A stretch of 64,000 nt of DNA from Lamprobacter modestohalophilus. GTDB taxonomy: Bacteria > Pseudomonadota > Gammaproteobacteria > Chromatiales > Chromatiaceae. The stretch's first letter is position 1. Each line of letters begins with the position of its first letter. The notes below the pieces were generated by a model that was not told the origin of the DNA, ran no database searches, and was given only the letters and a program-made list of their open reading frames with translations. Of this stretch, positions 37,800-46,461 are shown piece after piece. The position numbers and the translations under genes are program-made. The stretch is from NCBI RefSeq assembly GCF_016583905.1, contig NZ_NRRY01000015.1:1-64000 (forward strand), read 5' to 3'.

Positions 37800-39410
37800 A
37801 AGATCCTCATGCAAGATCCGGATCAGCTCCTGCACCGCCAGCGGATGCGCGAAACCACCATGGCCGGTTGGCACGATCACCTCAGACTCGGCACTCGGCA
37901 GATGGGCACTCCAATAGGGGACGACCCCATCGGAGCTGCGACTGAGCTCGCCGCGCCGGCCACGGTTACCAATCACTGAATGCATCGGCACGCTGATCTC
38001 GGCCTGATCGAGCGCTGCCAAGAAGGGGGAGTCGGGTGAGAGCCCTTGGATGCTGGTTGGAATCCGATCGGACTCGAGACCCGCCAGACGATCAGTGACC
38101 AACTCGAGCTCATTGCGAACCCAGTTTGGCAATCGGATCAGGCGCGAGACCCAGAGCGCTACATTAAAGGTGGCAAGCCGGCTGCCGCGATGTGGCGTAA
38201 ACATGAAGATGGCACGGCTGATGTCGTCGCGCGGCTCGAAGATCAGCGCCTGCCGCACCGGGCTGCTGGCCGGCAGCTGCGAGACTCCGGGCACGATTTG
38301 CTCCGCCGCAACGGCGTCCAACCCCGTAATCTGGGCTCGGGATAACACCCCGCCCATGCTATAGCCGACCAAGACGATTGGTTTGGTCGGTCCATGAACC
38401 GCCACCGCCTGATCGAGCTCCTCGCGGAGCTGCATGGCCGAAAGCGGTACCGGTTGTGCCGTTGGATAATAGAAGAACCAAAACTGGTAGTGCTCCCGCA
38501 CGCTCGGGTCCGCCATCAACTCGCGCACCAGTCGGTTCCACATCTGCGGCGTGGTCATCAGGCCGTGCACCAGCACCAGCGGTCGCTTATCGGGATCAAA
38601 CGGCTGCAAGAAGGTCAGCCGCGACTGACCCGCAAAGCGATCGGCACGCAGCAGATAACGCAGACCAGCGAGCGGCCCCGGCCCCAGTGCGCGAGTGGCG
38701 TCGAGCGGCGCCTCGAGGTCCATCGCGACCGGCAGCGGCTGGCGTTGGTCTCTCGGACCCGCGACAGGACCGAGATCAATCGACTCCACGCGCAGCGGAT
38801 CAGCGAGAGCGACCCGGAGTTGATCGGCCTCCGGTGCCGGTAAGGCCAGCGCTGTGATCGGAATCCGGTAGCCACGTCTAGGTGCGTTGGCCCCGCCCGG
38901 AATGATCGAACCGACCGCGGGCGCTCCCAGCCCAGGCCGCTGCAGGCCTGAATCGGCCTTGAGTGGCCGACGCACCGGATCGATCTCGGCCAAGTCCTGC
39001 GGATCGCGCCAGTCCGACGGATCAGCGGGGGCCATGATCAGTTCAGGTGCAACCTCACCCTCGGCAATCGCAGGCAGAACGCGCTCCAGCATGCGCCGAT
39101 ACTGGGTCTGCGCCCGGGCGCGCTTGGCATCGCTAGCCTGCGTCGAGCCCAGGAGTTTGAGGGATTGCTCGAGACGCTCACGGGCCAGTTCTGGCGCTGG
39201 CTTGGTTGGCGCGAGGGACTGACAGCCACTCAGCGCGAGTGCCATCAGCGCCAACGCAAGCCATGCTGGCGACGGTGATCCCAACTGTCCGACAAGCCAC
39301 GACACGGCCCACCGCTCAAATGGTCGCGGAGGTCGCTCTATGGCTTGTTGAATCAGCGCCAAAGCGGATCGGAAGCCGATGTGCTCTGCAGTTGCACTCG
39401 GTCTGGTCAC
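37776..39410 (-). CDS. lipoprotein alpha/beta hydrolase
   Basis: 544 residues: a signal sequence with lipobox LALSGC (about residues 58-63), so an envelope lipoprotein; a helical linker; then an alpha/beta hydrolase fold. The oxyanion and nucleophile region is RPLVLVHGLMTTPQMW, IVLVGYSMGGVLSRAQ (nucleophile Ser in GYSMGG). Later elements are FMFTPHRGSRLA and the His near PTGHGGFAHP. It is probably an esterase or lipase of unknown substrate. The C-terminus runs into the 7-bp repeat array. ATG 39410 gives a 55-residue leader; a start closer to the signal is possible. Confidence 0.82.
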   Translation of the reverse strand: MTRPSATAEHIGFRSALALIQQAIERPPRPFERWAVSWLVGQLGSPSPAWLALALMALALSGCQSLAPTKPAPELARERLEQSLKLLGSTQASDAKRARAQTQYRRMLERVLPAIAEGEVAPELIMAPADPSDWRDPQDLAEIDPVRRPLKADSGLQRPGLGAPAVGSIIPGGANAPRRGYRIPITALALPAPEADQLRVALADPLRVESIDLGPVAGPRDQRQPLPVAMDLEAPLDATRALGPGPLAGLRYLLRADRFAGQSRLTFLQPFDPDKRPLVLVHGLMTTPQMWNRLVRELMADPSVREHYQFWFFYYPTAQPVPLSAMQLREELDQAVAVHGPTKPIVLVGYSMGGVLSRAQITGLDAVAAEQIVPGVSQLPASSPVRQALIFEPRDDISRAIFMFTPHRGSRLATFNVALWVSRLIRLPNWVRNELELVTDRLAGLESDRIPTSIQGLSPDSPFLAALDQAEISVPMHSVIGNRGRRGELSRSSDGVVPYWSAHLPSAESEVIVPTGHGGFAHPLAVQELIRILHEDLAVVSSEW

Positions 39411-39422
39411 ATAGGTAGCGAC

Positions 39423-39656
39423 CTAGTCGATATTGCCACGCCGATGTTGGTCGAACAGATAGCCGCCGATCAGGCCGGTACCAGCGCCAATCGCAGCGCC
39501 ACGGCCCGCGTTGCCACTGATCGAGCCAATCGCAGCACCACCAGCCGCCCCCATCAGGGCGCCGCTGCCGGCACGGCTGGTGGTAGTCTCACCACAACCT
39601 GTCAACACCAGCATCGCCACAACCATCACTGAAACCAGGAAACCAATACGGTTCAT
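39423..39656 (-). CDS. glycine-zipper lipoprotein (copy A)
   Basis: 77 residues with lipobox VLTGC (cysteine about residue 22), then SGALMGAAGGAAIGSISGNAG and GAAIGAGTGLIGGYLFDQHRR, a glycine-zipper double helix able to pack into membranes. The C-terminus ends GNID. Very similar to the 76-residue protein at 57565-57795. It lies directly downstream of a Rap1a-like gene, as its twin does. Confidence 0.85.
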   Translation of the reverse strand: MNRIGFLVSVMVVAMLVLTGCGETTTSRAGSGALMGAAGGAAIGSISGNAGRGAAIGAGTGLIGGYLFDQHRRGNID

Positions 39657-39798
39657 CGTCAACACTCCACTCTAAGTCGATATAGCTCGATATAGCTCTA
39701 ATTCCACGTCGCTTCGCGCAGCCTTGCGTCTTCGGCAGCAGCCGCGCTCTTTCGACATCGATACGCAAGCCCGGCGCAACCCCGGCGCAACAACGCGC

Positions 39799-40197
39799 TC
39801 AGCGGCAGGGATAGGCCTTGGCCAAGGCCCGCACCAAGCCAACCACGGGCTGCTCACCCATGAGCGTCGCATCGCCCTTGTTCGCCTCTGCCCAGGCGAC
39901 GAAAACCGTGCGGCCCTTCGCGACCGTGGTGCCCTCTGGGTAGCAGATCAGACGCTTCATATCGCGCTTGTTTGCGACCCCATCGTGATACTGGACAGTC
40001 GCTTCGATAAAGCCGGTGCACGCCAGCTGGGCTGGCGAGCTTGGATCAGCGGCGCAGACCTGATAGAGGTCTTCCGTGGTGTCGAAGCGCAGGTCCTCGA
40101 CTTCGACGGCGATGGCTGGAGCTGCCAGGATTCCAACCAAGGCGATCACAGAGGTCAAAGCGGCGGTCTCACGACCAAAACGACGGGGAGAAGACAC
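39799..40197 (-). CDS. Rap1a/Tai-like exported protein (copy A)
   Basis: 132 residues: a signal peptide (ending AIA), then the Rap1a pattern FDTTEDLYQVCA, ACTGFIEATVQYHDG, MKRLICYPEG, AWAEANK and EQPVVGLVRALAKAYPCR. Four cysteines (VCA, LAC, ICYP, YPC) are likely disulfides. The family includes immunity proteins against type VI amidases, but no type VI genes lie here. The twin is at 57093-57488. Gap to the glycine-zipper gene is 142 nt. Confidence 0.82.
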   Translation of the reverse strand: MSSPRRFGRETAALTSVIALVGILAAPAIAVEVEDLRFDTTEDLYQVCAADPSSPAQLACTGFIEATVQYHDGVANKRDMKRLICYPEGTTVAKGRTVFVAWAEANKGDATLMGEQPVVGLVRALAKAYPCR

Positions 40198-40978
40198 GGC
40201 GGGACTCCTTCGCTAGTTTTAGGGGAACAGATTAGGGGAACAGATCTGAACTTCGGTAGGGCGACCGCAAGATTGCTGCCAAGGCAAATCGATGCACCGG
40301 CAGTCAACGTCGGCTGACCAACGCGCGACCTGTCGACTGACATCGTACGATTTGGGCGTATGCGAGCCGCAGAGCAGGCCTCAGGTCTAGGCGGCAGGAT
40401 GATAAGCGATCGCGCCGCCGCAGGGTTAGCATGTTCAGGCTTAGAAATGAGCCGTGACCCACGCCTTGGGTGGCTGGTCGCAGCGAAGTGGCCGAGTTCA
40501 GCATGGCCTTCAGCGGCGATCGAAAAAAGTTCCGCGCTGTTCAGCGATTGACCGATCTAAGCAGAACGACACAAAACCGTAACCTGGGCAAGGGTCAGGA
40601 GGCCCGAGCCTACCAATTACGCACAGGGTTATCCACAGGCGCCGTGGATAACCCGAGCTTGACAAAGGGCGATCGAACGTTCTCGAGACGGGAGCGCTAA
40701 ATCGCGCTAAGTCTTTGATTTAATGTCGACTGCTCAGTCAATGCGCATGTCGATGATGGAGCCTGCAAGGCCCTGTTCAGCCAATGAATTGCGTTTGTTA
40801 TCGGCAATCCATCAACAGGGTTGTGCACAGGGTCTGTGAATAGATGACGGGCAGCAGAGTGACGCTGACCCAGTGGATCAGCGGAGAATCCAGTCGTCTG
40901 AGCCGGGTCCGCAGTCGCTTGGATGGCAGACCAGATCCGGTTACCCTCTCGCGGCATGAAGTAGCAACAGGTCAGGCA
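40198..40978. other. 780-bp intergenic region with DnaA-box-like palindrome
   Basis: No protein-coding gene is convincing here. It holds a 14-bp direct repeat (AGGGGAACAGATTA type, 40205-40240), a paired DnaA-box palindrome at 40626-40654, an AGCGC/GCGCT hairpin near 40690, an AT-richer stretch (40708-40735), and a weaker box TTGTGCACA near 40821. It lies between the Rap1a-like gene and a DUF900-like hydrolase. Confidence 0.5.
40626..40654. promoter_or_regulatory. inverted pair of DnaA-box-like sequences
   Basis: GGGTTATCCAC (40626-40636) and GTGGATAACCC (40644-40654) are perfect inverted repeats around a 7-nt centre. The left arm contains the consensus DnaA box TTATCCACA (40629-40637); the right arm on the other strand reads TTATCCACG, one mismatch. 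Confidence 0.6.
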
Positions 40979-42181
40979 ATGAAGATCACAAAGAAACGGG
41001 CGCTCTGGATCGTCGGCCTGATGCTGGCGCTGCTCGCCGCGCTTAGCGGTTACGTCTTCTTCATCTCCACCAACGCCGCCCTGAGCCGTGCTGAGGCCTT
41101 TGAGTTTCGGCGCATGCAGGTGGCACGCGTCGGCGCTGAGAACGTCTTTCGCTTCTTCTTTGTCAGCAACCGGACCGCTGAGCCTGGCGCAGGGCCGCTG
41201 ATCGAGCGGATTGGTAACCAGCGCTCGTCGGAGCTGCTGTTCGGCTCCTTCGATACCGAGATCGAGCCAACCTTGGGCCTGGGCATGTGGCTGGACGAAA
41301 GCAGCTGGCTCCTCGATGAGGAGATCCAGATCAGGAACATCACCCGGCTCGATCAGACCGCCTTCATCCAACAACTGCGCGGCATGGTCTCGGCCTCACC
41401 CCATCAGGGCATACTCCTTCTTGTGCATGGGCTGCGCACGGACCTGGATTACGCGATGCGCGGCACCGCCTTCCTCGCCCACATCCTCGACATCAATGCC
41501 CCGGTGCTGGTGTTCGACTGGCCGGGGAACCAAGGCGACACCTTGCGCGGATACCGCCAAGCGCAACGCATCGCGACCACCTCTGGCGCCGAGTTCGCAG
41601 CGACGCTGCGCCTGCTGATCGATGAGGTACGCCCGCAGCGTCTGTGGGTGGTGGCCAACAGCTTAGGCTCTCAGGTTGTGGTCGATGCAATTTCAGTGCT
41701 CGCCCAGGCCCCGGACCTCGCCGACGCCGAGCGCGAGATCAGCGATGTCATCCTGACCGCGCCCGACATCAGCAGCAGCCGATTCAACGCGCAATTCAAG
41801 CATCAGCTCGCAGCGCTGGTCGACGACACCACCATCTACGTCTCCTCGAACGACCGCGCCCTACTCTTGAGTCGGCTGGTCAATCTGCAACGCCGACTCG
41901 GGCAAAGCACACTCGACAAGACCGATGCCGAGCTCATCGACGAGATCGAGCAGCTGCTGGAGCTGGTCGAGGTGGAGAGCAACGACGGCCGGGTCGCGCT
42001 GGTCGACGTGACGCCGGTCAATCGCACGCGCAACTTCCACAACTTCAGTCTCGAGGTGCCGGAGTATTTCGACGACATGTTTCTGCGCCTGACCAATCCC
42101 GGTAGCCCGCTGAACCGTCAGCGCTACCAATTCCGCACGCCCGACGGCCGGCTCTACTCGGTCCTCACCCGCGGTCGCTGA
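40979..42181 (+). CDS. membrane-anchored DUF900-type alpha/beta hydrolase
   Basis: 400 residues: an N-terminal anchor helix (about 10-30; LWIVGLMLALLAALSGYVFF), then a DUF900-like hydrolase: VFRFFFVSNRTAEPG, ILLLVHGLRTDLDYAM, VLVFDWPGNQGDTLRGY and RLWVVANSLGSQVVVDA (nucleophile Ser in NSLGSQ). Substrate unknown. The start is ATG 40979, placed before the anchor. It is followed by a 13-bp repeat array and another hydrolase gene. Confidence 0.82.
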   Translation: MKITKKRALWIVGLMLALLAALSGYVFFISTNAALSRAEAFEFRRMQVARVGAENVFRFFFVSNRTAEPGAGPLIERIGNQRSSELLFGSFDTEIEPTLGLGMWLDESSWLLDEEIQIRNITRLDQTAFIQQLRGMVSASPHQGILLLVHGLRTDLDYAMRGTAFLAHILDINAPVLVFDWPGNQGDTLRGYRQAQRIATTSGAEFAATLRLLIDEVRPQRLWVVANSLGSQVVVDAISVLAQAPDLADAEREISDVILTAPDISSSRFNAQFKHQLAALVDDTTIYVSSNDRALLLSRLVNLQRRLGQSTLDKTDAELIDEIEQLLELVEVESNDGRVALVDVTPVNRTRNFHNFSLEVPEYFDDMFLRLTNPGSPLNRQRYQFRTPDGRLYSVLTRGR

Positions 42182-42205
42182 TGCACGATCCGGATCGCAC
42201 ACTCT

Positions 42206-42283
42206 CATATCGCATGCTCATCTCGCACGCACATATCGCACGCACATATCGCATGCTCATCTCGCACGCACATATCGCACGCT
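42206..42283. repeat. 13-bp tandem repeat, 6 copies
   Basis: Six contiguous units of CATATCGCACGCA with alternating variants (CATATCGCATGCT, CATCTCGCACGCA). The array ends 14 bp before the ATG of the next hydrolase gene, so it forms most of the gap and may contain the promoter. Confidence 0.92.
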
Positions 42284-42297
42284 CATAGGCACAGCAC

Positions 42298-44043
42298 ATG
42301 ATGAACCCCCTGCGCGCACTCAAGCGCCTGCTCAAACGCCTCGGCCTCTGGGCGCTGATCGCCACACTTGGATTCCTCACCGGCGTCGTCGTCCTCTATG
42401 TGCTTTGGGTCCGCAGCGGACCCCCGGTCCAGCTCTGGCATACCGTTGAGCTGGAGGAAGAGTTCAATGCTGATCGGGCTGAGGAGATCACAACCTTTGC
42501 CGACTACCAAGCGTTAGAGGCGCGGCTCTTCCAGGAGCTTGAGGATAAGGTCTACGCCGTCACGCCCACCGGTCCCGATCAGATCCTGAATCGCTTTAGC
42601 AGCGGTAGCGCCTCCGATCCAAGAGATCGGGAGCCGAACTGGAATCGCAGCTTCGAGCTAATGCCCGCCGGACAGCCAATCGGCGGCGTCTTGCTGTTGC
42701 ACGGAATGTCCGACGGCCCTTACAGCCTGCGTGCGCTTGGGCTGGCACTCGCCGAGCAGGGCTATCAGGTGCTAGGCCTGCGCATGCCCGGCCACGGCAC
42801 GGCGCCGGCCGGCTTGCTCTCGGTGACCTGGGAGGACATGGCGGCCGCTACTCGCCTCGGCATGGCCCATCTGGCCGATCAGCTCGGTGGCAAACCGCTG
42901 CACATGATTGGCTACTCGACCGGCGCCGCGCTTGCGCTGGATTACACCCTGGATGCAATGGCAGCGGACGAGGCACTGCTAGCGGATGCTGCGCCTAACG
43001 CTAGCGATGCTAGCGATCGCAAATCAGATCACGAATCAGCTCAGCAATCGACCACAGACTCCGCAGCCGGCTCTGATACGGGCTCTGTTGAGCACTCTGA
43101 TGCGGGCTCTGAAGCGGCCTCAACAACGGGCTCTGAATCAGCGGTCAATGCTGGCTCTGAAAAGCGCGCCGCAACAGGCTCGGGCTCGGGCAAGGCCGTA
43201 TTGCAGGTACCAACGAGTCTGGTGCTGGTCTCACCGGCGATCGGCATCACCAAAGCCGCGGCGGTGACGCCTTGGTTGGTTCGTTTGTCGAAGCTACCGG
43301 GGTTAGAAAAGGTCGCCTGGACGACGCTACTGCCGGAGTTCGATCCGTTCAACTACAACGCCTTCACTGCCAATGCCAGTCTGCAAGTACACCGGATGAC
43401 ACGCTCAGCCACCGCGCGAATGCGGCAGCTCGCGCGCCAAGGCCCCATCACGAACTTCCCCGCCACTCTGGTGCTACTCAGCGTGGTGGACGCGACCGTC
43501 TCGCCCGATGCGGCCATCGACAATCTGCTCGGGCTCCTTACGGAGGGTAGCCACGCGCTGCTGCTCTATGACATCAATCGCGTTGCGGTGACGTCCCCGC
43601 TGCTGGTCACCGATCGCGCTGCGCTCGCGCAACAGCTCCTCGCTGATGACAGCCTGCCTTTTGAGCTGACGCTGATGACGAACGCGAGCCCCGAGACGCG
43701 CGAGGTGGTCGCCTTGCGCAAACCACCCTTCAGCGCCGAGCCGATGACGCGAGAAACGTTAGACGAGCCATGGCCTCAAGATGCGCTCTCACTCTCTCAT
43801 GTCGACCTGCCGTTTCCGATCGATGACCCGCTCTACGGGCGCTACCCACCGGAGCAGAGCACTGAGGTGTTCTTAGGTCAGCTTGCGGTGCGCGGCGAGC
43901 GCGGCGTGCTCAAGGTGCCGGCTCAATGGCTCTTGCGGCTGCGTCATAACCCGTTCTACGACTACCAGGAGCAGCGGGTGCTCGATTGGATCGATGACGC
44001 CAGCGCACAACGCGCACGGGCACCGAACATGGCGATGCCATAA
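42298..44043 (+). CDS. membrane-anchored alpha/beta hydrolase with Ser-rich insertion
   Basis: 581 residues: an N-terminal helix (about 17-40), then an alpha/beta hydrolase with GGVLLLHGMSDGPYSL, GLRMPGHGTAP and HMIGYSTGAALALDY (nucleophile Ser in GYSTGA). A low-complexity insertion at about 225-300 is rich in Ser, Ala, Thr and Glu with repeated GSE/GSD/GSG units; the fold resumes at SLVLVSPAIG. It resembles lysophospholipase or monoglyceride-lipase families. The start is ATG 42298 or 42301, directly after the 13-bp array. Confidence 0.8.
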   Translation: MMNPLRALKRLLKRLGLWALIATLGFLTGVVVLYVLWVRSGPPVQLWHTVELEEEFNADRAEEITTFADYQALEARLFQELEDKVYAVTPTGPDQILNRFSSGSASDPRDREPNWNRSFELMPAGQPIGGVLLLHGMSDGPYSLRALGLALAEQGYQVLGLRMPGHGTAPAGLLSVTWEDMAAATRLGMAHLADQLGGKPLHMIGYSTGAALALDYTLDAMAADEALLADAAPNASDASDRKSDHESAQQSTTDSAAGSDTGSVEHSDAGSEAASTTGSESAVNAGSEKRAATGSGSGKAVLQVPTSLVLVSPAIGITKAAAVTPWLVRLSKLPGLEKVAWTTLLPEFDPFNYNAFTANASLQVHRMTRSATARMRQLARQGPITNFPATLVLLSVVDATVSPDAAIDNLLGLLTEGSHALLLYDINRVAVTSPLLVTDRAALAQQLLADDSLPFELTLMTNASPETREVVALRKPPFSAEPMTRETLDEPWPQDALSLSHVDLPFPIDDPLYGRYPPEQSTEVFLGQLAVRGERGVLKVPAQWLLRLRHNPFYDYQEQRVLDWIDDASAQRARAPNMAMP

Positions 44044-44294
44044 GACTAACACTGGCTGTTTGGACGGTTCTATCGGGCAATGCGACCTAACCCTTGAAGC
44101 CTTGCATTCGCCTCCCCTCGATTGAATCATCCGACCAGGCGCTTTCGTTGTTGCCCTGACATCGCCTTTGGTGTGGACCTAACGCTCATGGCGCGGCGCA
44201 ACACCGGAAAATGAATCGCGAGAGATTCACGTTAACGGCCATCGAAAGCTGTTCTGACGTGATGCCCTCAGGCCGGAGGTTGGCCGCGTTTACA

Positions 44295-44732
44295 ATGGAA
44301 GCCTATTTCGGGTTGTTTGCAGCGGCCTTCGTGGCTGCGACGCTGTTGCCGTTCTACTCGGAGGCGCTGCTGGTTGGCCTGCAGGCCGCTGACTACGACC
44401 CGCTGACGCTTTGGTTCTGGGCGACCGCCGGCAACACGCTGGGCGCTGCGGTGAATTGGGCGCTCGGCCGCTGGCTGCTGCGTTTCCAAGATCGGCGCTG
44501 GTTCCCGTTCAAGCCCGAGAAGCTTGGCGTTGCCCAGCGTTGGTATCAGCGCTGGGGTGTCTGGTCCCTACTCATGGCCTGGCTACCGGTGGGCGGCGAT
44601 GCACTCACCTTTATCGCCGGGATGATGCGAGTGCCGTTCGCGCTGTTCTTTGTGCTTACCTGGATCGGCAAGGGCGCGCGCTACGCAGCGCTACTTGGGC
44701 TCTTCGGTTGGGCCGCGAACCTGGCATTTTAG
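44295..44732 (+). CDS. YqaA-family (DedA-like) membrane protein
   Basis: 145 residues: MEAYFGLFAAAFVAATLLPF starts four to five membrane helices, with AAGNTLGAAVNWALGRWL and VGGDALTFIAGMMRVPF, typical of YqaA/SNARE-associated proteins. These are predicted membrane-homeostasis or lipid-transport proteins. The frame extends upstream to 44211, but ATG 44295 begins the conserved part. Confidence 0.88.
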   Translation: MEAYFGLFAAAFVAATLLPFYSEALLVGLQAADYDPLTLWFWATAGNTLGAAVNWALGRWLLRFQDRRWFPFKPEKLGVAQRWYQRWGVWSLLMAWLPVGGDALTFIAGMMRVPFALFFVLTWIGKGARYAALLGLFGWAANLAF

Positions 44733-44837
44733 GCATCCGCAGGAACAGAATTTTAGCGCTTCAAAGCTTGATTAGCGCAACCTCTGCGCTGGCTCAGCCT
44801 ACCGGTGCAGGGGTTGTTTGCACCGTTACTTGGAAGA

Positions 44838-44910
44838 CGTCTATCAACTGCTTCCCGATTTGAGTGCCACTGTCCGGCAAGCATCGGGAAGCAGAAAATG
44901 GACGGCCACT
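44838..44910. repeat. 73-bp hairpin repeat, copy 1
   Basis: Contains CTTCCCGAT (44851-44859) and ATCGGGAAG (44883-44891), a 9-bp stem with a 23-nt loop. It aligns without gaps over 73 bp to 47211-47283 with nine differences. It ends exactly at the hldE stop codon. Confidence 0.85.
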
Positions 44911-46454
44911 TAGCCCTGCATGCGCCGAATGATGCCGCTGGTGCTGCGCTCTTCGAGCAGCGGTATCAGGACCAGCTCGCCGCCCCAGCTGCGGACTTGC
45001 TCGGCGCCGACGACCTGGTCTGGCTGGTAGTCAGCACCCTTGGCGAGCACGTCGGGCCGCAATGCCTCGATGAGCTTGAGCGGGGTGTCTTCGTCGAACA
45101 GCACGACGGCATCGACGGCGGCCAGAGCGGCCAGGACCCGCGCGCGATCCTGCTCGCCGATGAGCGGACGTTCTGGGCCCTTGAGCGCACGCACCGAGCG
45201 ATCGCTATTCAGACCAATGATCAGACGCTGGCCATGGCGTCGAGCGCGCTCTAGATAGGTCACATGGCCGGCATGCAGCAGGTCGAAGCAGCCGTTGGTA
45301 AAGACCACGCGCTCACCGCGAGACTGCCAACTGCGCACCCGCACCTGCAGCTCCGTGAGGCTGCAGAGCTTGGCGGCCTGCTCCAAGGCGGCCTCGTCGC
45401 TGATGGCATGCTCAAGCTCGCCCAGACGGATAGCAGCGGTGCCGACCTTAGCGACGACAACCCCGGCAGCGAGGTTGGCAAGATGGGCGCTGTCGATCGG
45501 GTCGAGCCCGGCAGCGAGACCAGCGGCGAGCGTGGCGATGACCGTATCGCCGGCGCCCGAGACGTCGAACACCTCGCGTGCAACAGCGGGGATGCGCGTC
45601 TGGCGGTCGGATTCGACGACCAGCAGGCCGAGCTCGCCGAGCGTCAGCACCAGGCGGTCGAGCCTCAAGTCGGCGCGCATTTGGCCGGCGCTGGCGATGA
45701 GATGCTCGAGATCGGTTGGGTCGACATGAGCGGCTTGCGCCAGCTCGGCGCGGTTCGGCGTGATCAGGCTGGCGCCGAGATAACGATCGAAGTCGCGGCC
45801 TTTGGGATCGACCAGCACCGGTACCCCCTGCTCACGCGCCGCGCTGATCAGACGCTGGCAAAGGCCACCGTAGAGCACACCCTTGGCATAGTCAGACAGT
45901 AACAGGACCGAGGCATCGCTGAGCTGGGACAGGATCAACGCAAACAGCCGATCTTCCAGCTCGGCGCTGAGCGGCGCGATGCGCTCGGCGTCGATGCGCA
46001 ACATCTGCTGATGATTCCCGAGCAGTCGGGTCTTGGTGGTGGTCGGCCGGCTTGGATCAGCGAGCACGGCGCTGGTCTCGGCCCCCTGCTCAGCGAGCAG
46101 CCGCAGCAAGCGCTCGCGGTTTTCGTCTTCACCGGTGACGCCGGCGATGCTGACCCACAGACCAAGCCCGATCAGATTGCGCGCGACGTTGGCGGCCCCG
46201 CCCGCGGTCTCCGTCTCGCGGTCGAGATGCAGCACCGGCACCGGCGCCTCCGGCGAGATGCGCCCAACCTGGCCCCAAAGGTAGCGGTCGAGCATTAGAT
46301 CACCGACGACCAGGACCCGCACACCGCCAAAACCGTTGCGCACCGCGGCCAGCGCCTGGCCGGAGATCAAGCCTGGGTCGTGCTTTGGCTCCTGCTCTGG
46401 CTCCTGCAGCTGAGCTACCGTTTCAGACTCCGCCTCTAGTGGGCTCATGGACAT
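44910..46454 (-). CDS. hldE: bifunctional heptose-7-phosphate kinase/adenylyltransferase
   Basis: 514 residues, both domains intact. The ribokinase-like N-terminal domain (about 40-350; RVLVVGDLMLDRYLWGQVGR, GGAANVARNLIG, VFDVSGAGDTVIA) phosphorylates D-glycero-D-manno-heptose 7-phosphate. The C-terminal nucleotidyltransferase (VVFTNGCFDLLHAGHVTYLE) makes the ADP-heptose precursor for lipopolysaccharide inner core. The start is ATG 46454, with AAGGGA upstream; the upstream open frame overlaps gmhA. An Gln/Glu-rich N-terminal tail (LQEPEQEPKHDPG) is unusual. Confidence 0.96.
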   Translation of the reverse strand: MSMSPLEAESETVAQLQEPEQEPKHDPGLISGQALAAVRNGFGGVRVLVVGDLMLDRYLWGQVGRISPEAPVPVLHLDRETETAGGAANVARNLIGLGLWVSIAGVTGEDENRERLLRLLAEQGAETSAVLADPSRPTTTKTRLLGNHQQMLRIDAERIAPLSAELEDRLFALILSQLSDASVLLLSDYAKGVLYGGLCQRLISAAREQGVPVLVDPKGRDFDRYLGASLITPNRAELAQAAHVDPTDLEHLIASAGQMRADLRLDRLVLTLGELGLLVVESDRQTRIPAVAREVFDVSGAGDTVIATLAAGLAAGLDPIDSAHLANLAAGVVVAKVGTAAIRLGELEHAISDEAALEQAAKLCSLTELQVRVRSWQSRGERVVFTNGCFDLLHAGHVTYLERARRHGQRLIIGLNSDRSVRALKGPERPLIGEQDRARVLAALAAVDAVVLFDEDTPLKLIEALRPDVLAKGADYQPDQVVGAEQVRSWGGELVLIPLLEERSTSGIIRRMQG

Positions 46455-46461
46455 GATCCCT

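Noticed and set aside
42206-42283. CRISPR array
   Set aside because: Units are contiguous 13-mers without spacers.
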